A DNA stretch of 22,644 bases from Alphaproteobacteria bacterium (lineage in GTDB: Bacteria; Pseudomonadota; Alphaproteobacteria; Caulobacterales; Caulobacteraceae). The notes beneath the pieces were generated by a model that was not told where the DNA came from, made no database searches, and saw only the letters and a program-made list of their open reading frames with translations. A program made the position numbers and the translations under genes. The DNA lies in the NCBI GenBank assembly GCA_028869395.1, contig JAGWSE010000163.1, positions 1-22,644 of the forward strand. Reading direction: 5' to 3'. Positions within the stretch are counted from its first letter, which is position 1, and each line of letters opens with the position of its first letter. Positions 7,061-15,357 of the stretch are shown one piece after another.

Positions 7061-7837
7061 TCAGGCGAGCAACTGATCGTGCAGCCGTCGGCGCAGGTCC
7101 GGCCCGAGGCCCAGGCCCTGCTCCAGGTAAGCGTCGATCGAGCCGAACTGCGCGCGGATGGCGGCGAAGGCCGCGGCCAGGAAGTCCGCATGCACCCCGA
7201 TCGCGTAGCGGACGGCCTCGTCGGAGGCCCGCCGGCCCGTGGTCTCGAAGATCAGTTCGCCGACCGCCGACGAGCGCGCCTCGATGCGCGCGGGATCGTT
7301 GGTCAGCAGATAGTCGTGGACAATGTCGTCGTCATGCACGCCGGCGAGATGATGGGTGAGCGCGCAGACGACGCCGGTTCGATCCTTGCCCGCGGCGCAG
7401 TGCACCAGGATGGCGCCGTCGCTGTCCGCCACGGACCGGAAGTAGCGGCCGTAGAGATCGAGGTAACGGGGATCGAGCGGGGCTGCCCGGTAATAGTCCA
7501 GCATGTAGTCGCGGAAGGCCGACACCGTCAGGTCGGAGCTCTTGAGGAACTCCAGCCACTCGACCGTGCGCTCCTGCTCGGCGTCGCTGTCGATGATCTC
7601 GGCCCCGAAGCCGTCCCAGCGGCGGCTCGGATCGCGCACACGCTCGTCGGGCCGGCGCAGGTCGACGACGACCGCGATGCCGAGTCCCTTCAGCGCCTCA
7701 AGGTCGGCGTCACTGGCGCGGGCGTGATGGCCCGACCGATAGAGACGCCCGGTCTTCAGCCGTTGGGCGCCGCGCCCGGCGTAACCGCCGAAGTCGCGGA
7801 AATTCTCGATGCCCTCCAGGGCCAGGCGGCGCGTCAT
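7061..7837 (-). CDS. Tyrosine/dual-specificity phosphatase family protein
   Basis: A 258-residue cytosolic phosphatase of the Tyr_phosphatase_2 type. The P-loop is HCAAGKDRTG, with nucleophile Cys147 and Arg153 giving the CX5R signature. The N-terminal GIENFRDFGGYA and GRLYRSGHHARAS are also typical of this family. Such proteins act on phosphotyrosine or phosphoinositide-like substrates and some are secreted virulence factors, but there is no signal peptide here. It starts 48 bp after the receptor gene's terminator, so it either has its own promoter in a very short gap or depends on read-through. Substrate unknown. Confidence 0.92.
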   Translation of the reverse strand: MTRRLALEGIENFRDFGGYAGRGAQRLKTGRLYRSGHHARASDADLEALKGLGIAVVVDLRRPDERVRDPSRRWDGFGAEIIDSDAEQERTVEWLEFLKSSDLTVSAFRDYMLDYYRAAPLDPRYLDLYGRYFRSVADSDGAILVHCAAGKDRTGVVCALTHHLAGVHDDDIVHDYLLTNDPARIEARSSAVGELIFETTGRRASDEAVRYAIGVHADFLAAAFAAIRAQFGSIDAYLEQGLGLGPDLRRRLHDQLLA

Positions 7838-7885
7838 GGGCTTCGTCTAGCCGCTGAGGTTGACGAAATCGAGACGGCTGTCTGC

Positions 7886-7917
7886 AAAAGAAAAGGGGCG
7901 GCCCGATGGGCCGCCCC
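7886..7917 (-). terminator. Intrinsic terminator of the TonB-dependent receptor gene
   Basis: On the minus strand a perfect 10-bp stem GGGGCGGCCC/GGGCCGCCCC with an ATC loop is followed by TTTTCTTTT. It begins 23 bp after the receptor stop. This is the most convincing rho-independent terminator in the window. Confidence 0.9.
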
Positions 7918-7940
7918 GCAGATGGCTGACACGCCGTTTT

Positions 7941-10900
7941 CTACTGACGGTAACGGAACCCGGCGAAGAAGAAGCGGCCGAGGTCGTAACCGACGTCGTT
8001 GCCCGTTCCGATCGTCTGGTAGGGGGCGCCTTCGCCGAACACGTTGTTGACCCCCGCGAAGACCTCCATCCCGCTCAGGCGGCCGCCGAAGTGGTCGCCC
8101 AGCTGATAGTGCACCGAGATGTCGTGGTAGAAGACGGCCTTGGCGTAGGGGTCGTTGAGCGCTTCCGACCGGTCGACCGAGGTGGGATCGGTGTTGAAGA
8201 GCGCGCCCTTGCCCACGTAGCGGACCTGCCAAATCACCGTCGTCGGACCCTGCCGGTATGTGAAATCGGCCAAGCCCTTCCACTGCGGCGTGCCTTCGTT
8301 GCCATTGTTGGCGACCACGCCTTCCAGCACATGGTAGGTGTTTGGGTCGCTCTGGAACGGGAAGTTCCGCAGACGCACCACGTAGTCGGCGTTGATGTCG
8401 GCCGAGAAGGTGCCCGTCAGACCCTTCGTGAAGTCCCACCGTTGGGTGACCGGCGAGACGTCGTGCACGTAGGTGACGTGCAGCTCGTACCCCGAGGTCT
8501 CGAGCTTGGAGGCGTTCACATAGGTCGTCTGGATGAAGTTGATATTGTGGGTGACAGGGTCACGCGTGAACAGACTGCAGAAAGTCGGATCCAGGTTTGC
8601 CGAGTCGTAGCAGTTGTTGATGATGTCCTGGCCAGCGACCTGAGTGATCGCGTTCTTGATCTTGATCGCGTAGTAATCGAGAGTCACAGCCAAGCCCGGG
8701 ATGAGCTCGGTCGGCTGGAACACAACGCCGCCAGTGTAGCTGATCGACTTTTCCGGATCCAGGTTCGGATTGCCCGAGATCTTGCCAAGGATGCCGGCGT
8801 TGGTGTTCGCCACGAAGTTCGGCGGGATGCCAGCCGCGGCGCAGTTCTTGGCATAGTTCGCGTGGCTGCCGATGTTCTCGACCGAGCACGGGTCCGTGGT
8901 CCCATTGAAGTAGGTGCTGGAGCTTGGCAGGAACGCCTCGGTGATGTTCGGCGCCCGAATCGACCGCGAGTAGGTCGTGCGGAACTTCAGCCAGGACACC
9001 GGGCCGTAGTCGCCGCTGAACTTGTAGGCGCCGACGCGTCCGACGGTCGAGTAGTCCGCGCCGCGGTAGGCCGCATCCACGGACAGCTCGTTCAGGAAGG
9101 GGGCGTAGTCCTTGAAGATCGTCTGGCTGAGTTCGACGTAGGCTTCCTTGACGTTGTAGCCGCCGGAAGAATTGTTGGCCGTGTTCTCCGTCAGGCCGGC
9201 GACCATGGTCGGGTCGCTGATGCTCTTGGTTCGCTCCTGGCGGTACTCCGCGCCAACAGCAACGCCCAAGGGACCACCCTGCAGCTTGAAGAACCGGCTG
9301 GTGTCGAAGTTGAAGTTCAGGTTCGCGTCTTCCTGGCTCAGCGTGTCCGAGGTGTCGAACGAGCCGAAGGAATAGGCGAATGCCGACGCATTGTTGTTTC
9401 CGGGGGCGAAGGGATTGAACGGCACGCAGCCGGGGGCCGCGTTTGCTTCGGCATCGTAGCCTGACCCCGCCGTCGGTGCGCCCGCGCTTGGCACGTTGAT
9501 GCGGCAGGCGGGTTGGCCCGTCGCCGGATCGATCACCGAGTCGATTGCAGCAGCGAAATTGGACGTGATCCGCAGGTCGTTGTTGCGGATCAGCGTGGAG
9601 ACGCGGCCGTAGTTCAGGTGGCCGTCCCAGTTCACCTTGGCGAATCCGGCGTCGAAGTCGCCGTTCAGGCCGCCGACGATCCGGAAGGTCCGGCGACGGA
9701 TGTTCTGCGAGCGGCCGCCCGGCTGCTCGAACTCGGCGATGTACGGATAGTCCGACGCCGCGGTGCCCGCCAGCGCCGCCGCCAGGTCCGGCTGGATGAA
9801 GGCGTTGTCGGGCTGCAGCTGGTAATCCGCAAAAGTGAACGACGGCTGGATCACGTTCTGCACGTTCGATTGGACGAGCTTGGCGTCCAGATCGCCATGC
9901 AGGTGATCCGAGAAGTCGTAGTTCAGACGGAAGTCGCCGCCCTTGGTTTCGATGGGCGATGTCTCTTGATTGAGATCCTCTCCAAAGTAGCAGTCCTGAC
10001 AGTTCTGCGGCAGCTGGCCGAAGGCGAAGCTGTTGTAGCCTGTGCGCGCCGCCACCGGGATCAGGCGCCCGTGGCTGTCGAACATGAACTGCGGGTTGAA
10101 GGTGCCGGCGTTCAGAAGCGTTCCGTTGGGCGTGACATAGTCGCTACCCACGTTCGGCACGAAGATCCTGTCGGGAATCCCATCATTACGAATGGGCGAG
10201 GGATAGGAATAGAATCCCGACGGAGTGGCGCCCCCGATATCAGCCGGATTGGTGATCGTGCCGTAATTGTGGGCGCCGGGCACGTCGCGCACCCAGATCG
10301 CGTTTTCCTTGTTGTAGAAGGCGCTTACCGTCAGGTTCAGCCGGTCATCCAGGAAGTCCTTTCCGGCTGTGACGGAAGCCTTGTACTTCGCGCCGAAGCC
10401 GTCGTAGCTGCCGGCCTGGGCGTCCATCTGGAGCCCTTCGAAGCGCTTCTTCAGGATGATGTTCACGACGCCTGAGACCGCGTCGGAGCCGTAGATCGCC
10501 GAGGCGCCGCCGGTGGTCACTTCAACGTGGTCCACGAGCTCGGGCGGGATGGAGTTCACGTCCACCGCGTTGAAGCTGACGTCGCCGTTCACGTGCCGCT
10601 GTCCATCCACCAGGACAAGGGTCCGCGACGTGCCGAGGTTGCGCAGGTCGATCGAGCTGATGCCCGCCGTGTCACCGAAGTTGTTCGAGTTGGCGCGGAC
10701 AGTGGTCGTGCTGCCGACCGCCGGCAACTGGGCGATGATGTCGCCGAGGTTGGCGGGACCGGCCTGCTGGATAACCGTCGGAGACACGACCGAAACCGGG
10801 GTCGCCTGCTCGAGGTTGGGGCGCGGAATGCGCGTGCCCGTGACGACGATCTCCTGAAGCGTATTGCTTTCGGCGCCTCCAGAGGTTGTGGCCGGCGCGG

Positions 10901-10994
10901 GCGCCGTCTGGGCCATGGCGCCGGCCGCCACGGCGACCGAAGCCAGGAGAGTTGTGCCAAACAGAATGGATTTCGGGGTCAACGTCGCGCGCAC
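7941..10994 (-). CDS. TonB-dependent outer-membrane receptor
   Basis: A 1017-residue TonB-dependent transporter importing an unidentified substrate across the outer membrane. A signal peptide (residues 1-29, cut after AMAQ) precedes a short linker and the TonB box region LQEIVVTGTRI (46-56). The plug domain follows, with SIDLRNLGTSRTLVLVDGQR and GASAIYGSDAVSGVVNIILKK, then the long beta-barrel. The C-terminus FFFAGFRYRQ ends with Gln rather than the usual aromatic residue. The start is GTG, supported by GAGGG 4-5 nt upstream; no ATG fits. No SusD-like partner, ferric reductase or sugar genes are adjacent, so the ligand cannot be guessed. The monocistronic layout with its own terminator is typical of the many such receptors in Caulobacteraceae. 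Confidence 0.95.
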   Translation of the reverse strand: MRATLTPKSILFGTTLLASVAVAAGAMAQTAPAPATTSGGAESNTLQEIVVTGTRIPRPNLEQATPVSVVSPTVIQQAGPANLGDIIAQLPAVGSTTTVRANSNNFGDTAGISSIDLRNLGTSRTLVLVDGQRHVNGDVSFNAVDVNSIPPELVDHVEVTTGGASAIYGSDAVSGVVNIILKKRFEGLQMDAQAGSYDGFGAKYKASVTAGKDFLDDRLNLTVSAFYNKENAIWVRDVPGAHNYGTITNPADIGGATPSGFYSYPSPIRNDGIPDRIFVPNVGSDYVTPNGTLLNAGTFNPQFMFDSHGRLIPVAARTGYNSFAFGQLPQNCQDCYFGEDLNQETSPIETKGGDFRLNYDFSDHLHGDLDAKLVQSNVQNVIQPSFTFADYQLQPDNAFIQPDLAAALAGTAASDYPYIAEFEQPGGRSQNIRRRTFRIVGGLNGDFDAGFAKVNWDGHLNYGRVSTLIRNNDLRITSNFAAAIDSVIDPATGQPACRINVPSAGAPTAGSGYDAEANAAPGCVPFNPFAPGNNNASAFAYSFGSFDTSDTLSQEDANLNFNFDTSRFFKLQGGPLGVAVGAEYRQERTKSISDPTMVAGLTENTANNSSGGYNVKEAYVELSQTIFKDYAPFLNELSVDAAYRGADYSTVGRVGAYKFSGDYGPVSWLKFRTTYSRSIRAPNITEAFLPSSSTYFNGTTDPCSVENIGSHANYAKNCAAAGIPPNFVANTNAGILGKISGNPNLDPEKSISYTGGVVFQPTELIPGLAVTLDYYAIKIKNAITQVAGQDIINNCYDSANLDPTFCSLFTRDPVTHNINFIQTTYVNASKLETSGYELHVTYVHDVSPVTQRWDFTKGLTGTFSADINADYVVRLRNFPFQSDPNTYHVLEGVVANNGNEGTPQWKGLADFTYRQGPTTVIWQVRYVGKGALFNTDPTSVDRSEALNDPYAKAVFYHDISVHYQLGDHFGGRLSGMEVFAGVNNVFGEGAPYQTIGTGNDVGYDLGRFFFAGFRYRQ

Positions 10995-11022
10995 TACGCC
11001 CTCACAAGACTGATTTCACCAC

Positions 11023-11037
11023 GATTGCGCCGCAATC
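11023..11037. promoter_or_regulatory. Perfect inverted repeat upstream of the receptor gene
   Basis: GATTGCGCCGCAATC has 7-bp perfect arms around a single base and lies 29-43 bp upstream of the receptor GTG, overlapping the likely promoter or leader. Twelve bases of it and its flank (CGCCGCAATCGG) recur at 11171-11182 near the end of the AMP nucleosidase gene's downstream region. It looks like an operator; the regulator is unknown. Confidence 0.4.
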
Positions 11038-11195
11038 GGTTCGAGCGTTTCATGGCACGCAGGGTCGCCGACGCCACAGAAATTTGCCAGCAATGACAAA
11101 TGGCTGCCATACCGTGACTTCGAAACCACATCTTTTGCGTGTAACGACGTTCACAGAACGGTCACTCGAACGCCGCAATCGGGCCCCGATCGAGC

Positions 11196-12644
11196 CTATC
11201 TGAAGGGCGGCTCGTCGAAGCTTCGAAGCTTGCGTGAATGCAGCCGCGCGCCTTCCCGGCGCAGCAGGTCCATGGTGACGACCCCGATCTGGAGGTGCTG
11301 GCCGATGGCGCGCTCGTAGAAGGCGTTGGCCTGTCCGGGCAGCTTGATCTCGCCATGCAGCGGCTTGTCGGAGACGCAGAGCAGCGTCCCGTAAGGAACC
11401 CGGAACCGATAACCCTGTGCGGCGATGGTGGCGCTCTCCATGTCGATGGCCACCGCCCGGCTCTGGTTGAAGCGCCGCGCAGAGGTGGAATAACGCAGCT
11501 CCCAGTTCCGATCGTCGGTGGTGACGACGGTGCCGGTGCGCAGCCTGCGCTTGAGGACTTCGCCGCTCTCGCCCGTGACCTGTTCGGCCGCGGCGGTCAG
11601 CGCGACCTGCACCTCGGCGATCGGAGGGATCGGGATCTCCGGCGGCAGCACCCGGTCGAGCACGTTGTCGTCGCGCAGGTAGGCGTGGGCGAGCACATAA
11701 TCGCCGATGGTCTGCGACCCCCGCAGGCCCCCGCAGTGGCCGATCATCAGCCATGCCTGGGGGCGCAGGACCGCCAGGTGGTCGCAGATCGTCTTGGCGT
11801 TGGAGGGGCCCACGCCGATGTTGACCAGAGTGACGCCCCGGCGACCCTCGGCCATCAGGTGGTAGGCAGGCATCTGGTGCTTGCGCCAGGCGCCCGCGGC
11901 GATCCTGGCCTCCGCGTCGGGCGTCTCAGCGGTCACCAGCACCTGCCCCGCCGCCGAGAGGGCCGTGTACGGGCCGCCGGCCTTCAGCTGCGCGCACGCC
12001 CAGCGGACGAACTCGTCGACGTAGCGATGATAGTTGGTGAAGAGGATGTACTGCTGGACGTGCTCGGCGGGGGCGCCGGTGTAGTGCGCCAGGCGAAAGA
12101 GCGAGAAATCGGTCCTGAGGCCGTCGAACAGGGCGAGCGGCCGCGGCGCGTCGCCCGCCGTCAGCCACGAGCCGTCGGCGATCTCGTCGCCGATGTAGGC
12201 CAGCTCCGTTGTCGGAAAATGGCGGGCGATCTCGCCGGCGCCGCGATCGGCGAGCTCCAGGTCGAGGCCGCCCTCCAGCACGTAGGGGAACGGGATCTCC
12301 TGGCTCGAACGGCCGACCTCGATCTCCACTTCGAAGTCCTGACGGATCAACGTCAGCTGCTCGATCAGATACTCGCGGAAGAGGGCCGGCCGCGTCACGG
12401 TGACCGAGTAGCGGCCCGGCAGGCCGATGCGGGCGAAGGCGCGCCCGATCCGGGGATAGGGCCGTCCGGGCGGCCAGTGCAGGCGCAGCTCCGGATAGGC
12501 GAAGGCGCCGGCGGCGCGCAGCTTCGGGTCCGGCGGGGTTCCCGTGCTCAGGAACGCCTTGAGCGCGGTCCGCAGCGCATCGACGCTGCTGCGGTATTCC
12601 ATTTCGAGCCGATCGACGAAGCCGGCTGCCTCTTCCCTTGTCAT
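11196..12644 (-). CDS. amn: AMP nucleosidase
   Basis: Hydrolyses AMP to adenine and ribose 5-phosphate; cytosolic, controlling the AMP pool. The 482 residues match the ~484 of the E. coli enzyme. The N-terminal AMP nucleosidase regulatory domain covers roughly 1-170 (LRLHWPPGRPYPRIGRAFAR, RPALFREYLIEQL). The C-terminal phosphorylase-like domain holds VNIGVGPSNAKTICDHLA, MIGHCGGLRGSQTIGDYV and AIDMESATIAAQGYRF, where DMES is the ribose-binding motif of the PNP/UDP phosphorylase fold. The ATG at 12644 is at the natural family start. It follows the Crp-like regulator by 48 bp on the same strand, so the two may be co-transcribed. Confidence 0.96.
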   Translation of the reverse strand: MTREEAAGFVDRLEMEYRSSVDALRTALKAFLSTGTPPDPKLRAAGAFAYPELRLHWPPGRPYPRIGRAFARIGLPGRYSVTVTRPALFREYLIEQLTLIRQDFEVEIEVGRSSQEIPFPYVLEGGLDLELADRGAGEIARHFPTTELAYIGDEIADGSWLTAGDAPRPLALFDGLRTDFSLFRLAHYTGAPAEHVQQYILFTNYHRYVDEFVRWACAQLKAGGPYTALSAAGQVLVTAETPDAEARIAAGAWRKHQMPAYHLMAEGRRGVTLVNIGVGPSNAKTICDHLAVLRPQAWLMIGHCGGLRGSQTIGDYVLAHAYLRDDNVLDRVLPPEIPIPPIAEVQVALTAAAEQVTGESGEVLKRRLRTGTVVTTDDRNWELRYSTSARRFNQSRAVAIDMESATIAAQGYRFRVPYGTLLCVSDKPLHGEIKLPGQANAFYERAIGQHLQIGVVTMDLLRREGARLHSRKLRSFDEPPFR

Positions 12645-12692
12645 CGCCGCGCTTATAACCGCCGCCCAGCACCTTGGCGAGCGCGCGCCGGC

Positions 12693-13388
12693 TCAGCCGT
12701 GCGCGGCGCCCTGAGTGAGCTCCGCCAGCCGATCCGGGGCGACGACACGAACGCCGGCGGTGGTCACGGCGATCTCGCCGGCGGCCGACCACTCCTTGAG
12801 CTTGCGGTTGACCTTCTCCCGCGAGGCGCCGATCCGGCGCGCGAGCTCGGTCTGGCTGATCGCGACGAGCCCCCTGGCGTTCTGCTCGGCGAGCAGCAGG
12901 CGGGCGAGACGTCCGCCCAGATCGAGGGTGGTCTGGGCCTCCAGGGCGGCATTGGTCTTGCGCAGGCGCCCGACGAGCTCGACCAGCAGGCCGACTGCGG
13001 CGGCAGGTTCCGCTTCGAGCCTGGTCAGCAAGGCCGAGCGCGGGATGCGCCACAGCCGGCATCGGCGCGTCGCGGCCATGTCTGTGGACCGCGGGCCCCC
13101 GTCAAGGACGGCCATTTCGCCGACCAGGGCCCCTTTGCCGAGCGCCACGAAGCGGACTTCGCGGCCGCCTCGCGAGGCGGTGCGGACCTCGATCTCGCCT
13201 TCCAGGACGACATACACTGCGTCGCCCGGGTCGCCCGCCTGGCAGAGCAGGCGCCCGGCCGGGAGCTCCAGAGGGCTCCCGGCCCGGGCGAGCGCGGCCG
13301 CGCCTTCCGGAGAAAGGCGCCCCAGGACCTCGCTGGCCCTGAGGGCCGCACAGACCTGATCGAGCGAGTTCACAGGTACGGTGGGCAT
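12693..13388 (-). CDS. Crp/Fnr family transcription regulator, Crp-like
   Basis: A 231-residue DNA-binding regulator with an N-terminal cyclic-nucleotide domain (about 15-125) and a C-terminal winged helix (about 150-225). In the nucleotide pocket it keeps Glu91 (VGEMAVL) and Arg100-Ser101 (GGPRSTD), the residues that hold cAMP in E. coli CRP. There is no N-terminal four-cysteine cluster, so it is not an oxygen-sensing FNR. The recognition helix ASREKVNRKL places Arg190, Glu191 and Arg195 in the R-E-x-x-x-R pattern that reads TGTGA in CRP. The start at 13388 is chosen for GGGGAG 5 nt upstream; the longer in-frame ORF overlaps the urcA gene and is not family-like. A perfect matching operator lies at 13943-13960. 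Confidence 0.92.
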   Translation of the reverse strand: MPTVPVNSLDQVCAALRASEVLGRLSPEGAAALARAGSPLELPAGRLLCQAGDPGDAVYVVLEGEIEVRTASRGGREVRFVALGKGALVGEMAVLDGGPRSTDMAATRRCRLWRIPRSALLTRLEAEPAAAVGLLVELVGRLRKTNAALEAQTTLDLGGRLARLLLAEQNARGLVAISQTELARRIGASREKVNRKLKEWSAAGEIAVTTAGVRVVAPDRLAELTQGAAHG

Positions 13389-13501
13389 GCCGCTCCCCTG
13401 AGGGCGCGGCATGCCGCAGAGGCGTCCGCCGGCCCAGGTCAGCAACTCTAGCACGGCGCTGTCGGGGACGAACGCCTCGGTACGCGGAAGAACGCCGGGC
13501 A

Positions 13502-13870
13502 TCAGCGGTCGCGGCTGGCCAGCGTGATGTCGGCCGAGTCCGCACCATGGATCGAGCCCTGGCCGGTCCAGAGCGCGGCCACCTGGGTCGAGCCGAGCTG
13601 GTCGACGGCCTTGCTGGTCATGCGGGTGACGCACCTGTCCTGCGCAAAGCGGCGGCTCAGGTCGCGGGACCCGTCGTCACCGCAGAACTGCGTCGCCGCA
13701 GCCTTGATGCGGCGGAGCGCGGCCTGGGCGCCGGCGGCGTGGTTCGTGTCGAGATCGCTGAGGCGCACGACCATCACGTCCTGCGGCGACGAGGGGGCCT
13801 GCGCGGCGGCGACGCCGGCCGAGGTCAGGGTGAGGGCGGCGAGCGCGGCGCCGAAGCAGTAGCGGAACAT
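13502..13870 (-). CDS. UrcA family protein
   Basis: A small exported protein of unknown function, 122 residues, of the UrcA family common in Caulobacterales and sphingomonads. A signal peptide (about 1-24, cut after VAAAQ) is followed by the family block VMVVRLSDLDTNHAAGAQAALRRIKAAA. Two cysteines (63 and 80) at family positions probably form a disulfide, and RCVTRMTSKAVDQLGS is the conserved C-terminal helix. It is divergent from the symporter gene and lies 113 bp upstream of the Crp-like gene on the same strand. The divergent intergenic region contains a perfect Crp-type operator that could control both directions. Confidence 0.85.
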   Translation of the reverse strand: MFRYCFGAALAALTLTSAGVAAAQAPSSPQDVMVVRLSDLDTNHAAGAQAALRRIKAAATQFCGDDGSRDLSRRFAQDRCVTRMTSKAVDQLGSTQVAALWTGQGSIHGADSADITLASRDR

Positions 13871-13942
13871 CGGAAGCTCCTTCGAGTGGTTGCATCGCCA
13901 AATCGCGATAAGTCCACTGGTAAGGGCGCGGGGTCCGGGCGG

Positions 13943-13960
13943 CTGTGACAGCGGTCACAG
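13943..13960. promoter_or_regulatory. Perfect Crp-type operator between urcA and the symporter gene
   Basis: CTGTGACAGCGGTCACAG contains TGTGA-N6-TCACA exactly, with 7-bp perfect arms around AGCG. It ends 60 bp before the symporter ATG and starts 73 bp from the urcA ATG on the other strand. The match to the E. coli CRP consensus is complete in both half-sites. Confidence 0.8.
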
Positions 13961-14020
13961 GTGGACGCGGGCCGGCCGGCCCGGCACAAGGACCGGCGCT
14001 GTCAACCGGGGGGCTGAGGC

Positions 14021-15268
14021 ATGAATCGGCTGTTCACGGGCTTCGTCGTCGCCGCCATGATCCTGGGCGTTGCGGTCGGCTGGGCCCTCAATCAGTACGC
14101 TTCGCCCGACCAGGCGAGAGCCGTGGCCGACAACCTCTCGATCGTCACCGACGTGTTCCTGCGGCTGATCAAGATGATCATCGCGCCGCTGGTGTTCACC
14201 ACCCTGGTCGCCGGTATCGCGCACATGGAGGACGCCGCCACCATCGGGCGCGTGGGCGTGAAGACCATGGGCTGGTTCATCTCGGCATCGGTCGTGTCGC
14301 TGCTGATCGGCCTCTTCATGGTCCACCTGCTGCAGCCCGGAGCGGGGCTCTCGATCCCGCTGCCGGACGCCGGCAAGGCCGCGAGCGCGGTGGACATGTC
14401 GAAGTTCACGGCGCGGGCGTTCATCACCCATCTGGTGCCGGCCTCCATCGTGCAGGCGATGGCCGACAACGAGATCCTGCAGATCGTGGTGTTCGCCGTC
14501 TTCGTGGGCACGGCGGTCTCGGCGATCGACAACCGCGCGCCGGCCGTGCTGGCGCTCGTCGAACAGGTCGCGGCGATCATGCTGAAGGTCACGGGCTACG
14601 TGATGCGCACGGCGCCGCTGGCCATCTTCGCAGCGCTCGCCTCCACGGTGGCGACGCAGGGCATATCGATCCTGCTCACCTATGCGAAGTTCGTGGGCGG
14701 CTTCTACGTCTCGCTGGCGCTGCTCTGGGCGCTGCTCGTGGCGGCGGTCGTCCTGATTGTCGGCCCGCGCGCGCTGAAGCTGATGGCGGCGATCCGCGCC
14801 CCGGCGCTGCTGGCCTTCTCGACCGCCTCGTCCGAAGCCGCCTATCCGCGCACGCTCGAGGAGCTGGAGCGCTGGGGGATTTCCAAGCGCGTCGCGAGCT
14901 TCGTCCTGCCGCTCGGCTACTCGTTCAACCTCGACGGCTCGATGATGTACTGCACCTTCGCGACGCTGTTCATCGCGCAGGTCTACGGGATCCACCTCTC
15001 GATCGGCGAGCAGATCACCATGCTGCTGCTCCTGATGGTGACCTCCAAGGGCATGGCGGGCGTGCCGCGCGCGGCGCTGGTGGTGATCGCAGCCACCCTC
15101 ACCTACTTCCATCTCCCCGACGCGGGCCTGCTGCTGATCATCGGGGTCGACCACCTGCTGGACATGGGCCGCTCGGCCACCAACGTGGTCGGCAACTCGG
15201 TGGCCGCGGCGGTCGTCGCGCGCTGGGAGAAGCAGATCGAGATCCCGACCGAAGCGGCTGCGGCCTAA
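14021..15268 (+). CDS. Dicarboxylate/amino acid:cation symporter (DAACS family)
   Basis: A 415-residue inner-membrane secondary transporter taking up C4-dicarboxylates, glutamate or related acids with Na+ or H+. Eight hydrophobic helices and two re-entrant loops are expected. Family motifs visible are IKMIIAPLVFTTLVAGIA (residues 50-67), the serine-rich re-entrant loop AFSTASSEAAYPRTL (265-279), GYSFNLDGSMMY (299-310) and the substrate-binding helix DMGRSATNVVGN (381-392). The family's invariant Arg384, Asn388 and Asp381 are present. The Ala-Tyr-Pro in the SSEAAYP loop, where Leu-Pro is common, may tune specificity. GGGGGGCTGAGGC precedes the ATG. The Crp-type operator 60 bp upstream suggests carbon-source control, which suits a dicarboxylate carrier. 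Confidence 0.92.
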   Translation: MNRLFTGFVVAAMILGVAVGWALNQYASPDQARAVADNLSIVTDVFLRLIKMIIAPLVFTTLVAGIAHMEDAATIGRVGVKTMGWFISASVVSLLIGLFMVHLLQPGAGLSIPLPDAGKAASAVDMSKFTARAFITHLVPASIVQAMADNEILQIVVFAVFVGTAVSAIDNRAPAVLALVEQVAAIMLKVTGYVMRTAPLAIFAALASTVATQGISILLTYAKFVGGFYVSLALLWALLVAAVVLIVGPRALKLMAAIRAPALLAFSTASSEAAYPRTLEELERWGISKRVASFVLPLGYSFNLDGSMMYCTFATLFIAQVYGIHLSIGEQITMLLLLMVTSKGMAGVPRAALVVIAATLTYFHLPDAGLLLIIGVDHLLDMGRSATNVVGNSVAAAVVARWEKQIEIPTEAAAA

Positions 15269-15357
15269 CGGCCGTTAAGCATCTCGATTAACGCGGTATT
15301 CGCCTCGTTGGGGCAAAGCTGACGCTCTCTGTCCGCTGGTCCGAGGCGCAAGCCCCC

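Noticed and set aside
5606..8050. Long plus-strand open frame of 814 codons
   Set aside because: It is antisense to the MFS and phosphatase genes, rich in Arg, Gln, Asp and His, with no domain; it is a GC-bias shadow.
7860..9464. Plus-strand open frame of 534 codons
   Set aside because: Antisense to the TonB-dependent receptor, crosses its terminator, and has no recognisable domain.
11238..13451. Long plus-strand open frame of 737 codons
   Set aside because: Antisense to amn and the Crp-like gene, both clearly identified; composition is typical of the reverse of GC-rich coding DNA.
15275..15292. CtrA box upstream of the GGDEF-EAL gene
   Set aside because: The two TTAA halves are separated by 9 bases instead of 7; it is left as a simple inverted repeat GTTAA/TTAAC.
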